DNA of 64,000 bases from Bacteroidota bacterium. GTDB taxonomy: Bacteria; Bacteroidota; Ignavibacteria; Ignavibacteriales; Ignavibacteriaceae. The translations under genes and the position numbers were made by a program. Under the pieces are notes generated by a model. That model did no database searches and had not been told where the DNA came from. It saw nothing but the letters and a program-made list of their open reading frames with translations. How positions within the stretch are numbered: position 1 is the stretch's first letter; every line of letters starts with the position of its first letter. Below are positions 1 through 9,368 of this stretch, one piece after another. The stretch is from positions 54,547 through 118,546 of the forward strand of contig JACZTL010000006.1 of the NCBI GenBank assembly GCA_022573715.1. Reading direction: 5' to 3'.

Positions 1-15
1 AAGAGAGAATATAAA

Positions 16-1407
16 ATGAGAACAAGAACAGAAACAGACAGTATGGGGAAAATAGAAGTGCCCACAGATAAATATTACGGCGCTCAAACAGCACGTTCCT
101 TAAAGAATTTTAAGATTGGAGAAGAGAGATTTCCGCGTGAACTTATAAGAGCATTCGGCATATTAAAAAAAGCTGTGGCACTAACCAATAAAGAATTAGA
201 AATATTAAGTGCAGATAAATCAGAATTAATTGTGAAAGCTGCAGATGAAGTAATAGAAGGAAAATTAGATGAACATTTTCCCCTGGTTGTTTGGCAGACA
301 GGTAGCGGCACACAGACAAATATGAATGTAAATGAAGTGATTTCAAATAGAGCAATTGAACTTGCAGGCGGAGAAATGGGGAGCAAAATACCTATTCACC
401 CAAATGATGACGTTAACAAAGCACAGTCATCAAATGATACTTTCCCAACGGCAATGCACATTGCTGCGGTTGAAGAAATACACAGAAGACTTATCCCAAT
501 GGTTACAAAGCTTAGAGATGCTCTTCAGAAAAAATCCGAAGAATTTAAAGATAATATAAAGATCGGAAGAACACATTTGATGGATGCCACACCGCTTACA
601 TTGGGACAGGAATTCTCCGGTTATGTTCAACAGTTAACAAACGGTTTGGAGAGGATAGAAAGTGCTTTACCCCATTTGTATGAAATTGCACTTGGCGGAA
701 CGGCAGTAGGTACAGGATTAAACACACATCCTGATTTTGCAGTTAAAGTTGCTAAGAAAATTGCTGAACTAACAGGCAAACCTATTATAACCGGTAGAAA
801 TAAATTTGAAGGACTTGCTGCACACGACGCTTTAGTTGGATTCAGCGGAGTATTAAAAACCCTTGCTGCTTCTCTGATGAAAATTGCTAACGATATAAGA
901 TGGCTTGGTTCAGGTCCGAGATGCGGTATCGGAGAAATTAATTTACCTGCTAACGAACCGGGTAGTTCCATTATGCCGGGCAAAGTAAACCCAACACAGG
1001 CAGAAGCAATGACCATGGTTTGCACCCAAATTTTTGGAAATGATGCTACTATAAACTTTGCAGGTGCCAGTGGTAATTTTGAATTGAATGTTTTCAAACC
1101 TGTCATAATTTTTAATACTTTACAATCAATCAGGTTAATAGCCGATGCTTGTGAGAGTTTTACAGATAATTGTGTTATCGGAATTGAAGCTAATGATGAA
1201 AATATACACAATAATCTTGTAAACTCATTGATGTTAATTACAGCGTTAAATCCTGTTATTGGTTATGATAATTCAGCAAAGGTTGCTAAAAAAGCTTTTG
1301 CTGAAAAGACTACACTAAAAGAAGCTGCTGTCAGCTTGGGGTTGTTAACTGCTGAAAAATTTGACGATGTTGTAAGACCGGAAAAAATGATAGGTCCGAA
1401 AAAGTAA
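16..1407 (+). CDS. fumC: Class II fumarate hydratase
   Basis: This enzyme reversibly hydrates fumarate to (S)-malate in the TCA cycle, in the cytoplasm, without an iron-sulfur cluster. The 463-residue length is normal for the family. Visible motifs are [11 protein letters not shown] with the conserved His at about residue 187, and the superfamily signature [11 protein letters not shown] at 316-326, whose serine loop supplies the catalytic base. The ATG at 16 is preceded by a purine-rich AAGAGAG, and the N-terminus [16 protein letters not shown] matches the family start. It lies 14 bases before a small secreted protein in the same direction. Aspartase and argininosuccinate lyase share the signature, but the overall sequence is clearly fumarase-like. 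Confidence 0.97.
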   Translation: MRTRTETDSMGKIEVPTDKYYGAQTARSLKNFKIGEERFPRELIRAFGILKKAVALTNKELEILSADKSELIVKAADEVIEGKLDEHFPLVVWQTGSGTQTNMNVNEVISNRAIELAGGEMGSKIPIHPNDDVNKAQSSNDTFPTAMHIAAVEEIHRRLIPMVTKLRDALQKKSEEFKDNIKIGRTHLMDATPLTLGQEFSGYVQQLTNGLERIESALPHLYEIALGGTAVGTGLNTHPDFAVKVAKKIAELTGKPIITGRNKFEGLAAHDALVGFSGVLKTLAASLMKIANDIRWLGSGPRCGIGEINLPANEPGSSIMPGKVNPTQAEAMTMVCTQIFGNDATINFAGASGNFELNVFKPVIIFNTLQSIRLIADACESFTDNCVIGIEANDENIHNNLVNSLMLITALNPVIGYDNSAKVAKKAFAEKTTLKEAAVSLGLLTAEKFDDVVRPEKMIGPKK

Positions 1408-1421
1408 ACTTAAGAGGTAAA

Positions 1422-1709
1422 ATGAAAAAGTTATTTTTTGCTTTGATAATTTTCCTTATTATTTTACCTGGATTTCTTTGCAGTGAAGATATACAGGTTC
1501 AAACAGGTACAGTTGTTTATGTTAACTTGGAAGGAGGGTTTTACGGAATCATTGGTGATAACGGAATAAATTACGATCCACAAGGTTTACCTGATGAATT
1601 TATAAAAGACAGCTTGCGTGTTTCATTTGAATATAAAGTAAGTGAGAATCAGGTTAGTTTTCATATGTGGGGAGAACTGATAGAGATAGTTAAAATAGTA
1701 AGGATATAA
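1422..1709 (+). CDS. Small secreted protein of unknown function
   Basis: A 95-residue protein with a clear signal peptide: two lysines, then a hydrophobic run to about residue 20. The cysteine in GFLCSE is not in a good lipobox, so export to the periplasm by signal peptidase I is more likely than lipidation. The mature part, about 75 residues, is rich in beta-forming residues (TGTVVYVNLEGGFYGI), which looks like a small beta-barrel, perhaps OB-like. I do not recognise a family. It starts 14 bases after fumC behind an AAGAGGT Shine-Dalgarno sequence and is probably co-transcribed with it. Confidence 0.8.
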   Translation: MKKLFFALIIFLIILPGFLCSEDIQVQTGTVVYVNLEGGFYGIIGDNGINYDPQGLPDEFIKDSLRVSFEYKVSENQVSFHMWGELIEIVKIVRI

Positions 1710-1745
1710 TTAAATACTTCTTATAAGTAATATAGGAACTAGATA

Positions 1746-2411
1746 TTGAACTGGAATGGAATGCTGTCACTTTTGATAGCCTGCATGGAGTTATTGTTCC
1801 TTATTAACTTATTAATCTTTGCTGAAAAGAATAAGTTAAATATAATTGCCGAATTACTGATCTTTATTTTGATTTTATATCAGTTATTGGAGTTCATTAT
1901 TTGCAGAACAGGTACCGGTAATTCTTGGATTATTTATATAGCTTTTTCTACTATTGCTTTTTTACCTCCCTTATCTCTTTTATTTGTTCTTAATATAAAA
2001 GGTGTTCATCACAAATTATTAAAATTAATTTTTATTCCGCCCATATTTTTTACAATATTTTATTTATTCTATCTTAACGACTTCCATTTGATTGAATGCA
2101 ATACATTTTACTCAGTGTATAAATATCCATTAGGTGATTTTTTTGGATTATTTTATTATATACCCGTTTTAATATCAATAATTTTACTGATAATTGAGGT
2201 TATTAAAAATAAAAAAGTAAAGTTGGTGGTTGTTTTATTTGGTTTTCTAATTATGTCTTTTCCAGTTGCTTTAGGTTTTATTTTGAAATTGTTTGGCGAC
2301 GGACGATTAGTTGCTGCAATAGTTAGTGTTATGTGTAAATCAGCCTTCCTTTTTGCATTCTCGATTTTTTATTATGCTTTATACAACAAAACAAATAAAA
2401 AGAATGAATGA
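1746..2411 (+). CDS. Seven-helix integral membrane protein
   Basis: A 221-residue protein made almost entirely of hydrophobic segments. I count about seven helices, near residues 5-27, 34-51, 60-83, 92-110, 134-157, 162-182 and 190-213, with a short lysine-rich cytoplasmic tail. The layout, including a proline in the third helix (FLPPLSLLF), recalls the 7TM sensor part of some histidine kinases, but no kinase follows. The start is TTG at 1746 with TAGGAACT just upstream; an in-frame ATG lies at 1761. Its stop overlaps the start of the next small gene (ATGAATGA), so the two are probably translationally coupled. Function unknown. Confidence 0.75.
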   Translation: MNWNGMLSLLIACMELLFLINLLIFAEKNKLNIIAELLIFILILYQLLEFIICRTGTGNSWIIYIAFSTIAFLPPLSLLFVLNIKGVHHKLLKLIFIPPIFFTIFYLFYLNDFHLIECNTFYSVYKYPLGDFFGLFYYIPVLISIILLIIEVIKNKKVKLVVVLFGFLIMSFPVALGFILKLFGDGRLVAAIVSVMCKSAFLFAFSIFYYALYNKTNKKNE

Positions 2412-2736
2412 ATGTATTTTAAATATTTATCTAATTATTAATAATAATTTAGTCGAAGAATTTAGAGCCATTAGTTACGTTAAAGATGGGGATGATGACG
2501 AAAAAATTGAATACTTAAAAAGCAGAGTTAATGAGGATTTTTCAAGAGCATTTCACTTCGATGCTCCGCAGGATAAAAAAAGTAATTTTATGAATTACAA
2601 TAAATTTTCAAAATTAGAAAAGAAAGGAAAACATTTTGAATTATTAGAAAATATTTTTTCAAGCTTTGATGTTCCGGAACATCCGCTTGTTTGTGTTACT
2701 CCTGTAGTTGACGGAAAAATATTTAACAAAGCCTAA
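2404..2736 (+). CDS. Small soluble protein coupled to the 7TM gene
   Basis: A 110-residue protein starting at the ATG at 2404, which overlaps the TGA of the upstream membrane protein. The reading frame is open further upstream, but that part overlaps the membrane gene and is out of frame with it, so the overlapping ATG is the sensible start. The sequence is charged (DGDDDEKIEYLKSRV) with no signal peptide or membrane helix. It ends PVVDGKIFNKA. I do not recognise a family. Coupling suggests a cytoplasmic partner of the 7TM protein. Its stop overlaps the stop of the convergent histidine kinase gene in the tetranucleotide CTAA. Confidence 0.65.
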   Translation: MNECILNIYLIINNNLVEEFRAISYVKDGDDDEKIEYLKSRVNEDFSRAFHFDAPQDKKSNFMNYNKFSKLEKKGKHFELLENIFSSFDVPEHPLVCVTPVVDGKIFNKA

Positions 2737-5700
2737 ATATCATCTAAAATATCAGCAAGTGATTTTTCAATAGCAGATTTAAGCTCTCTAATGTTCACTG
2801 GTTTTTTATATATATATTCTACGCCTAATTCTTCATAATCATTAATTGCGTATTTATCTATATCACTGCTTAATATAATAAACGGCGGTTTAATTTTTAA
2901 TTCTGATCTATTTATTTCTTTAATTAAATTGTAACCATTCATCTCCGGCATATCATTTTCTGTAATTACCAAAGCAGGTGTGTTTGACAGTATAAAATCC
3001 AGAGCCTCTTTACCGTTTGAAACAACAATTATTTTGTAATCCGGAGTTATATTATTAAGAATTTTTGAGTAAAGAATTGTATCTGTTTTGTTGTTATCTA
3101 CAAGCAAAATATTTTCCGATGCAACCGGCAGTGTAAAGATAAACTCAGTTCCAAGCCCATAAATACTTTCAGCTCGAATATCGCCACCATGTTTGTTTAT
3201 AATCTCTTTTACTAAAGAAAGCCCCAGACCGCTTCCTTTCTCTCCCTTTGTACCTTCTGATGTATATTTTGTATCTATATTAAATAGCTTGTCAATATTT
3301 TCTTCTTTAATTCCAATGCCATTATCCTTTACAGAAAATTCAATGAACCTTGATTTATCAAAAGGACGTTTAGAAATTATAATTTCTCCGTCTTCATTTG
3401 TAAATTTTATTGCATTTGAAAGAAGATTATTAAATACCTGTTGTACCAAATCTTTATCTATAAATACATTCGTGTCTTCACTTATTTTTTCAACTAATTT
3501 AATATTCTTCTGCAGTGCAACACCTGACATCAAACTTATTGATGAATTGATAATTTCTTTAATATTGTACCTATCCGGTTCAAAACGGACCCTGCCTGTT
3601 TGTAGACTTGTCCAATCCAGTAGTGAGTTAACTAATGCCAACATTGAGTTAGCAGATTCTTGGATATACTTTATATATTGTGTTTTTTCTGCTTCACTTA
3701 ATTCCTTATCGTTTAAGAGTAAATCAGTAAAACCAACAACTGAGCTGAAAGGTGTTCTTAGATCGTGAGATATAATTGATATAAATTTATCCTTGGTTTC
3801 ATTAAGCTTAATTAATTTATCGCTGGATTTCTTTAGTTCTAATTCAGCTTTTTTCCTTAAAGAAATATCGGTCACCAAGCCATATAATTTTTGAATTTCT
3901 CCTTTAGAATTCCTTACAATATTTAGTTTGTTCCTTACCCAAACAACATTTCCGAACTTACTTATTATGCGGAACTCAATTTCTCCTGAAACTTGGATAC
4001 GGCTTTTAAATAGATTCCTCATCTTCTTTTTAACTTCTGCAAAGTCATCAGGGTGAATAATTTTTAAAAGCATTTTTCCATCAGTTAGAAAATCATCCTG
4101 AGTGTAATGAGTAATTTTCTCAACCGATACCGTATAGAAAACAGGTCTTAAACTTTTTCCTATTTTTTCAAATGTATATAAAAAGTCATCTATGTTTTCG
4201 GTTATATTTCTATACTTTTCTTCCGATCGTTTAATTATTTCCTGCGAACGTTTTTTCTCTGTTATATCCCTGGCTATTATAACCAAATATTTTATGTTGT
4301 TAACATCAAATACCGAAGCAGAAGCTTCGCAATAAAAATTAGCTTTATCTTTTTGTCTCGCTAAAAACTCAAACTTAGTATATAATTTATCACCACCTTT
4401 TATTAATTTTAAATATTCACCGACTTTTTCCGAATCTTTTTCATCAGTTAACGATAAAAAGTTTAATCCTAAAAGATCCTTTCCGCTCTCATATCCAAAA
4501 ATATTGGCAAAAGAAGTATTGATTAATTCAAAATTGTTGTCTCTTATTAAAGCAATACCGTCATTTGATGCATTAAAAATTGAACTGAAAAGTTGCAGCT
4601 CTTTATCAATTGCTTCTTTAGAAGTTATGTCAGTGAAATAACAATTGTAATATTTCACTTTTAAATTATCATCAAGTATAGGATAAAATTTGATAATAAA
4701 TTTTACTTTATTTTTATCACCCGTTAAGAAGGGAAGTTCAATTACGGTTGTTGAATTTTCATTCAACGATTTTATATTAAAATTATCCGAACCGAAAGAA
4801 TCATAGTCAATAAAATCATTTATATTTTTCCCTAATATCTCATCTTTAGTTAAGTATAATGATTTGCAAAATATTTTATTTACATAAGCAAAAACGCCGT
4901 CTTTATCTATGTTGCAGATGCTCTTATCAGTATTGGCAGCAATGTTTCTATATTTTTCTTCTTCAATTTTTAGTTGGTTATATTTATTCACCCACGCAGT
5001 TACGATTGTACAGAAAACAAATACCGAATCTTTTTCCTCGCTGGTAAATGTAAACTTGGCTTCAATGGTTTCTTTTTGTCCTTCATTTTTATAAACAGTA
5101 ATATTTTTGGTTATTGTTCCTTTTCCTTTTAATTCTTCTATTAAAGTTTCAAAATATTCAAGATCAAAAAGTCCTAGCACACGCCCGAAGAATTTGTTAT
5201 ATATTTGACTTTTAGTATAACCGAATAATTCTTCAGATGATTTATTCCAAAAGATTACTTTGCCTTTTAAATCGACAGTAAATACCGCATCAATTACGGA
5301 TTCAACTAAATGTTGGTAGTTAAGTAATTCTTTTTTCTCAGCATTAAGAATTTTAATATTTTTATTAAGTTCTTCGCCCTGTTTTTTTAGTTTATTGATT
5401 TGTTCATTTAGTTTTTCTTTTTCTTCTTTGAATAACTCTTTTTCAGCTTCTAATTTTTCAGTATCTCTTTTTAACCTGTTCTTTTCGGTAATCTTATCTG
5501 AAATGTTTTGTATTGAAATAAAAATTAGTTTGATTTGTTCTCTTCTATCAAAGAAAGGATTGATTACTGTTTGTAGTATTGAATCACCGTTTTGAAAATT
5601 GAATGTAACTCTTTCTTTAGATTTTCTTAGTTTATTTATAGCAGGCTGAAATTTATCAGAAAAATTATTTAACATAGAAATTGTTAATTTTTCATCACCT

Positions 5701-6239
5701 GATAAATCGATATAAATATCTTTTAACCCTCTACCAAAGGAATACAAAATATTGCCTGAAGTATCTGCAATTAAATGATACCCCTCTTGTGAATTAATAA
5801 AATTCTGTAAATAACTGGAACGGAGATCTTCTTTTTGCTGAGTTTCTAAAAATATTTTTGAATCTTCAAACAATAGAATGCCCCCTGCAAATTGATCCTG
5901 TTCCCAAATAGGTGCACCCTTAACAATTAATGTAATAGAATAGTTATCAATTCCTTTATGGGTCTTTAGTTCTCTTTCAAAGTAATTTCCGTTAGCCAGT
6001 GATTTTATTTCATCAACTAATTTAATACCGTAATCTGAAAATTCGGATATAATATTTTTATCAAAAAGATTTTTAGATTTTAAGTTATAAATGTTCGCAA
6101 ATTTTAAATAGCTGTCATTGATGTAGTCTATCTTCCAGTCAGAAGAGAATGTTATTATTCCTATAGGTGCTTTATCAATAACGTTGGATAAGTAACCTTC
6201 ACGGGTGTGAGCGCGTAATTTTTCTGTAGTTTTTCCCAT
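2733..6239 (-). CDS. Multi-PAS hybrid sensor histidine kinase with C-terminal receiver
   Basis: A 1168-residue cytoplasmic sensor kinase with no membrane helix. The order appears to be: two PAS-like domains (about 15-245), a coiled coil (about 250-305), four more PAS/PAC domains (about 310-800), HisKA with FISIISHDLRTPF and phospho-acceptor His825, HATPase_c with NNLLSNAIKF, DNGIGI and GSGLGLSLV, then a receiver domain (about 1045-1165). In the receiver the usual phospho-acceptor Asp is replaced by Glu1094 (VITENDMPEMNG), and the acidic pair reads DN rather than DD. The conserved Ser and Lys (LSS, YKKP) are kept. No response regulator gene is adjacent. Intracellular redox, gas or ligand sensing through PAS is inferred only from the architecture. 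Confidence 0.93.
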   Translation of the reverse strand: MGKTTEKLRAHTREGYLSNVIDKAPIGIITFSSDWKIDYINDSYLKFANIYNLKSKNLFDKNIISEFSDYGIKLVDEIKSLANGNYFERELKTHKGIDNYSITLIVKGAPIWEQDQFAGGILLFEDSKIFLETQQKEDLRSSYLQNFINSQEGYHLIADTSGNILYSFGRGLKDIYIDLSGDEKLTISMLNNFSDKFQPAINKLRKSKERVTFNFQNGDSILQTVINPFFDRREQIKLIFISIQNISDKITEKNRLKRDTEKLEAEKELFKEEKEKLNEQINKLKKQGEELNKNIKILNAEKKELLNYQHLVESVIDAVFTVDLKGKVIFWNKSSEELFGYTKSQIYNKFFGRVLGLFDLEYFETLIEELKGKGTITKNITVYKNEGQKETIEAKFTFTSEEKDSVFVFCTIVTAWVNKYNQLKIEEEKYRNIAANTDKSICNIDKDGVFAYVNKIFCKSLYLTKDEILGKNINDFIDYDSFGSDNFNIKSLNENSTTVIELPFLTGDKNKVKFIIKFYPILDDNLKVKYYNCYFTDITSKEAIDKELQLFSSIFNASNDGIALIRDNNFELINTSFANIFGYESGKDLLGLNFLSLTDEKDSEKVGEYLKLIKGGDKLYTKFEFLARQKDKANFYCEASASVFDVNNIKYLVIIARDITEKKRSQEIIKRSEEKYRNITENIDDFLYTFEKIGKSLRPVFYTVSVEKITHYTQDDFLTDGKMLLKIIHPDDFAEVKKKMRNLFKSRIQVSGEIEFRIISKFGNVVWVRNKLNIVRNSKGEIQKLYGLVTDISLRKKAELELKKSSDKLIKLNETKDKFISIISHDLRTPFSSVVGFTDLLLNDKELSEAEKTQYIKYIQESANSMLALVNSLLDWTSLQTGRVRFEPDRYNIKEIINSSISLMSGVALQKNIKLVEKISEDTNVFIDKDLVQQVFNNLLSNAIKFTNEDGEIIISKRPFDKSRFIEFSVKDNGIGIKEENIDKLFNIDTKYTSEGTKGEKGSGLGLSLVKEIINKHGGDIRAESIYGLGTEFIFTLPVASENILLVDNNKTDTILYSKILNNITPDYKIIVVSNGKEALDFILSNTPALVITENDMPEMNGYNLIKEINRSELKIKPPFIILSSDIDKYAINDYEELGVEYIYKKPVNIRELKSAIEKSLADILDDI

Positions 6240-6520
6240 TTATACAATATCTATGTAAAATTACTAAAAGTACTGCAAATATCGTACTAAAAATATATAT
6301 AAATTAAAGATCACGCAAAAAAAGTAATCATCGCCGTTATTTGAGTAGAATGATTTATCAGAAAACACCAATTATTGGCTATTTTTAAGTTTTTTTAAGA
6401 ATAAGTTTTCAAAATATTTTTCTTTGTACACCAAAAAGACATAAGAAAATTCATTTAATTTTCATTATAAATTGTCTCATTGTGAATGTTTTTCTAAAAT
6501 TATCTTAAATTGAGTAAAAA

Positions 6521-7066
6521 TCAACTTTTTTTGTGTCTTTTATAATAAATTCTCCATTTTAAATTCCAGGTTTTTCCTTTGTCTTTAGACATTTCCCAAT
6601 CCCAATCAATTTTATCTTTCGAAATATTATAGAAAACCATTCTCTGAATAATTTGTTTACCATCTTTACCATGAACATTTCGGGATAACATCATTTTACC
6701 GTTTTTAAATTCTCCTGTAAAAGTCATATATCCGCCCGAATTATCTACCCAGGTTTGTTCCCATTGTTTTTTTGAAATATTATAAACGGAATAACTTTTT
6801 CCAACAAAAGGATAAGCATCAATAGTTGTATAATTTTCATGAATAACACAGCCGTCTAAGAAGGATTTTATTTCATTTTTATCGTATGCAGTTTTACCTG
6901 ATTTAGTTGTCCAATGCAAATCCCATTTTCCAATCCAAAAATCAAATTGATATGCTTCTTTAACAGAACAAGGGGGTTCTTTTTTATTTTGACCGAAAAT
7001 GATGGAAGGTATTATTAAAATGAAATATAAAATTATAATAAATTTATTAGTAGAAAAGAACTTCAT
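6521..7066 (-). CDS. Secreted DUF1579-like (lipocalin-type) protein
   Basis: The likely product is 181 residues from the ATG at 7066. The frame is open back to 7135, but only the shorter form begins with a proper signal peptide (MKFFSTNKF then a hydrophobic run to IIFGQ). The mature protein contains YQFDFWIGKWDL and later DGCVIHENY, a pattern typical of DUF1579 and related lipocalin-like domains found in secreted proteins of many phyla. The function of the family is not well defined; small-ligand binding is an inference from the fold. It is divergent from mlaE, with an 11-base palindrome between them. Confidence 0.75.
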   Translation of the reverse strand: MKFFSTNKFIIILYFILIIPSIIFGQNKKEPPCSVKEAYQFDFWIGKWDLHWTTKSGKTAYDKNEIKSFLDGCVIHENYTTIDAYPFVGKSYSVYNISKKQWEQTWVDNSGGYMTFTGEFKNGKMMLSRNVHGKDGKQIIQRMVFYNISKDKIDWDWEMSKDKGKTWNLKWRIYYKRHKKS

Positions 7067-7142
7067 GTTCATCTCAGATTTAATTTTAGATAAGTAGAAA
7101 TTATGTTTTAACAGAAGTGGAGTATAAAACCTCAAAATAATG

Positions 7143-7167
7143 AATATAAATTTTGTAAATTTATATT
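7143..7167. promoter_or_regulatory. 11-bp perfect inverted repeat, candidate operator
   Basis: AATATAAATTT, spacer TGT, AAATTTATATT. The palindrome lies between the divergent DUF1579-like gene and mlaE, 22 bases before the mlaE start. It could bind a dimeric regulator, but such A/T palindromes also arise by chance in AT-rich spacers. Confidence 0.3.
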
Positions 7168-7189
7168 ATAAAGTCTACACAAAAATTAT

Positions 7190-7960
7190 ATGTTGTATTT
7201 ATTTGAATTTATAGGTAAAAAAACCCTGAGTTTTTTCCAGGAGATTGGTCAGGTATTCAATTTGTTTTGGGGAATAATAAAAAGTTTTACACAAATTACT
7301 AAAAGCAGAAAATTAATTTTTTTTCAAATGGAGCAGATAGGTGTTAACTCACTTCCGCTTGTTCTTATAATAGCAGTATTTACAGGGGCAGTCGCAGCTT
7401 GGCAGGCAGCATATCAACTTAAGGGGATAGCACCAATGTCATTGCTTGGAGGAGCAACAAGCCGTGCTATCATTACCGAACTCAGTCCTGTGCTTACAGG
7501 TATTGTAATTGCAGGTAGAGTCGGTGCTTCAATAGCGGCAGAACTTGGAACTATGAAAGTAACTGAACAAATTGATGCTCTTAAAACAATGGCAATTAAT
7601 CCTATAAGATACTTAGCTATGCCGAGATTTTTAGCATCAGTTTTGATTATGCCTATACTTACAATTTTTGCAATTGTTATTGCTGTTGCGGGTTCATATA
7701 TTGTTTCAAATTTTTTTTTAGGAATATCATATAATGTTTTTTTTCAGTCTGTAAACAGATTTTTTCTTTTTTCTGATTTTATGGCCGGTTTGATAAAGGC
7801 TGTAATTTTTGGTGGCATTACGGCTTTGTTAGGATGTCATATTGGTTTTAGGACTACAGGAGGGGCAGAAGGTGTAGGTAAAGCAACTATTCGTTCATTT
7901 GTGCTTTCAGCTACATTAATATTAATATTAGATTATTTATTATGGATGTTGCTTTTTTAA
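7190..7960 (+). CDS. mlaE: MlaE-family ABC transporter permease
   Basis: A 256-residue inner-membrane permease of the MlaE/YrbE family, which moves phospholipids or other lipids between the inner and outer membranes together with an MlaF-type ATPase and an MCE-domain protein. Family traits seen are the amphipathic N-terminal region, about five hydrophobic segments, and the conserved block around ITELSPVLTGIVIAGRVGASIAAELGTM followed by EQIDAL. Length is normal. No ATPase or MCE gene follows, and the next gene is ilvE behind a terminator. Its partners must be elsewhere in the genome or absent. Confidence 0.92.
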   Translation: MLYLFEFIGKKTLSFFQEIGQVFNLFWGIIKSFTQITKSRKLIFFQMEQIGVNSLPLVLIIAVFTGAVAAWQAAYQLKGIAPMSLLGGATSRAIITELSPVLTGIVIAGRVGASIAAELGTMKVTEQIDALKTMAINPIRYLAMPRFLASVLIMPILTIFAIVIAVAGSYIVSNFFLGISYNVFFQSVNRFFLFSDFMAGLIKAVIFGGITALLGCHIGFRTTGGAEGVGKATIRSFVLSATLILILDYLLWMLLF

Positions 7961-8047
7961 AATAAATTTTCCATCCTATCCTAAATTTTTTTTAATTAAG
8001 GTATTGATTATTTGCCATGTAAATATTATGTTACAATTACTGGGATT

Positions 8048-8072
8048 CATTAAGAATTACCCCCCCTTAATG
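8048..8072 (+). other. Hairpin with C-rich loop upstream of a terminator
   Basis: CATTAAG (8048-8054) pairs with CTTAATG (8066-8072) across a loop ending in a run of seven C residues. It sits 11 bases before the strong terminator hairpin at 8084. It could be part of the mlaE 3' end, a small RNA, or an ilvE leader. The sequence alone does not decide. Confidence 0.3.
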
Positions 8073-8083
8073 GATCTTTCGGA

Positions 8084-8115
8084 TGCCCGGTAGCCCTCCA
8101 CCGGGCACTTTTTTT
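8084..8115 (+). terminator. Rho-independent terminator between mlaE and ilvE
   Basis: A GC-rich 8-bp stem, TGCCCGGT with ACCGGGCA, around loop AGCCCTCC, followed by C and seven T residues. This is one of the clearest terminators in the window. It ends mlaE transcription or, because it lies 64 bases before the ilvE start, could act as an attenuator. Confidence 0.85.
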
Positions 8116-8179
8116 CTATCTTGCATAGAAAATTTAAATTTGCAAGTGACGATCTTGAACCATTAAAGAAGAGGCGGCT

Positions 8180-9265
8180 ATGGAAAAAATTCAATATGAT
8201 TTTAAAAAAAGGACACATAAAGTTGAATTGCCCAAAAAATTGGGTTTTGGTAAATTATTCGCCGATCTTTTTTTTGAGATGGATTACACACCTGAAAAAG
8301 GATGGTATAACCCTGTAATCAAACGTGTTGAAAATTTATCTATTCATCCGGGTTCAATGTTTATTCATTACGGTCAGGCAATTTTTGAAGGACTAAAAGC
8401 ATTTAAAACTGAAGATGGCCGAATAACAATTTTTAGACCAAAAGCCCACATTCAAAGGTTAAATATTTCTGCTAAAAGAATATGTATTCCTCAAGTTGAT
8501 GAAGAATTTTTACTGCAAGTATTAACAGAATTAGTTTCTATTGAGAGTGATTGGATTCCAACCAACCCTGGTGAATCATTATATATACGTCCTGTCATTT
8601 ATGGAACCGATCCATTTTTAGGTGTAAAACCTTCGTCTGATTACAAATTATTTATTTTATTATCTCCTGTTGGTGCTTACTATCCAGAAGGATTTAAACC
8701 GGTAAAAATTCTTGTTCAGGATAATTATGTAAGAGCTGTAAGAAAAGGATTAGGGGAATGTAAAACACCTGCTAATTATGCAGCAAGTCTACTAGCAGCT
8801 AAAGAAGCAAAAGAGAAAGGATTTACTCAAGTACTTTGGTTAGACGGTATTGAGCAGAAGTATATAGAAGAAGTAGGGACAATGAATATTTTTGTTGAGT
8901 TTAAAGACGAAATTGCTACTCCAAAATTAACCGGGAGTATTCTTCCAGGTGTAACAAGAAGATCTGTTATACAGATTTTAAAAGATAAAGGACTAAATGT
9001 TACCGAAAGGTTGATAAATGTGGAAGAGGTTGTTGATGCATATAACAATGGTTCATTAGTTAGTGTATTCGGTACCGGAACCGCTGCAGTTATATCTCCT
9101 GTTGGATGGCTAACCTATAAAGGAATTGAGATGACACTTAACAACGGACAGCCAAGCAAACTGGCTCAAGAGTTGTTTAGGGAATTAAACTCACTTCATA
9201 TATTAAAAATTGAAGATAAATACGATTGGGTAGTAGAAGTTAATAAAGAAGAAATAGAAGTATAA
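8180..9265 (+). CDS. ilvE: Branched-chain amino acid aminotransferase
   Basis: A PLP-dependent class IV aminotransferase of 361 residues. It transfers the amino group between glutamate and the 2-oxo acids of leucine, isoleucine and valine. The length and sequence fit the BCAT type (FIHYGQAIFEGLKAF near the N-terminus, QVLWLDG, IEEVGTMNIF). The PLP lysine should be Lys195 in GECKTPANYAASL. The first base of the ATG is preceded by AAGAGGCGG. It stands alone, with a terminator on either side. Neighbouring branched-chain biosynthesis genes are not in the window, so a role in degradation is also possible. Confidence 0.95.
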   Translation: MEKIQYDFKKRTHKVELPKKLGFGKLFADLFFEMDYTPEKGWYNPVIKRVENLSIHPGSMFIHYGQAIFEGLKAFKTEDGRITIFRPKAHIQRLNISAKRICIPQVDEEFLLQVLTELVSIESDWIPTNPGESLYIRPVIYGTDPFLGVKPSSDYKLFILLSPVGAYYPEGFKPVKILVQDNYVRAVRKGLGECKTPANYAASLLAAKEAKEKGFTQVLWLDGIEQKYIEEVGTMNIFVEFKDEIATPKLTGSILPGVTRRSVIQILKDKGLNVTERLINVEEVVDAYNNGSLVSVFGTGTAAVISPVGWLTYKGIEMTLNNGQPSKLAQELFRELNSLHILKIEDKYDWVVEVNKEEIEV

Positions 9266-9292
9266 CCCCAAAATTCATTTTACCTTTAAATG

Positions 9293-9324
9293 AAAGACGC
9301 TATTAAAAGCGTCTTTTTTGTTTT
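9293..9324 (+). terminator. Terminator after ilvE
   Basis: AAAGACGCT pairs with AGCGTCTTT across a 6-base loop, followed by a T-rich tail (TTTTTTGTTTT). It separates ilvE from the lexA promoter. Confidence 0.85.
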
Positions 9325-9368
9325 AACACATACCAAATTCATCTTTTTAAAAAATATATATTTTTCTC

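Noticed and set aside
627..1211. 194-residue minus-strand frame opposite fumC
   Set aside because: It is the antisense of a clear fumarase gene and has no signal of its own.
8116..8179. T-box or leader-peptide attenuator before ilvE
   Set aside because: No T-box sequence and no short peptide rich in Leu, Ile or Val is present before the terminator.
8121..8318. 65-residue plus-strand frame upstream of and overlapping ilvE
   Set aside because: It lies mostly inside ilvE in another frame, has a basic composition with no family, and begins in the terminator region.
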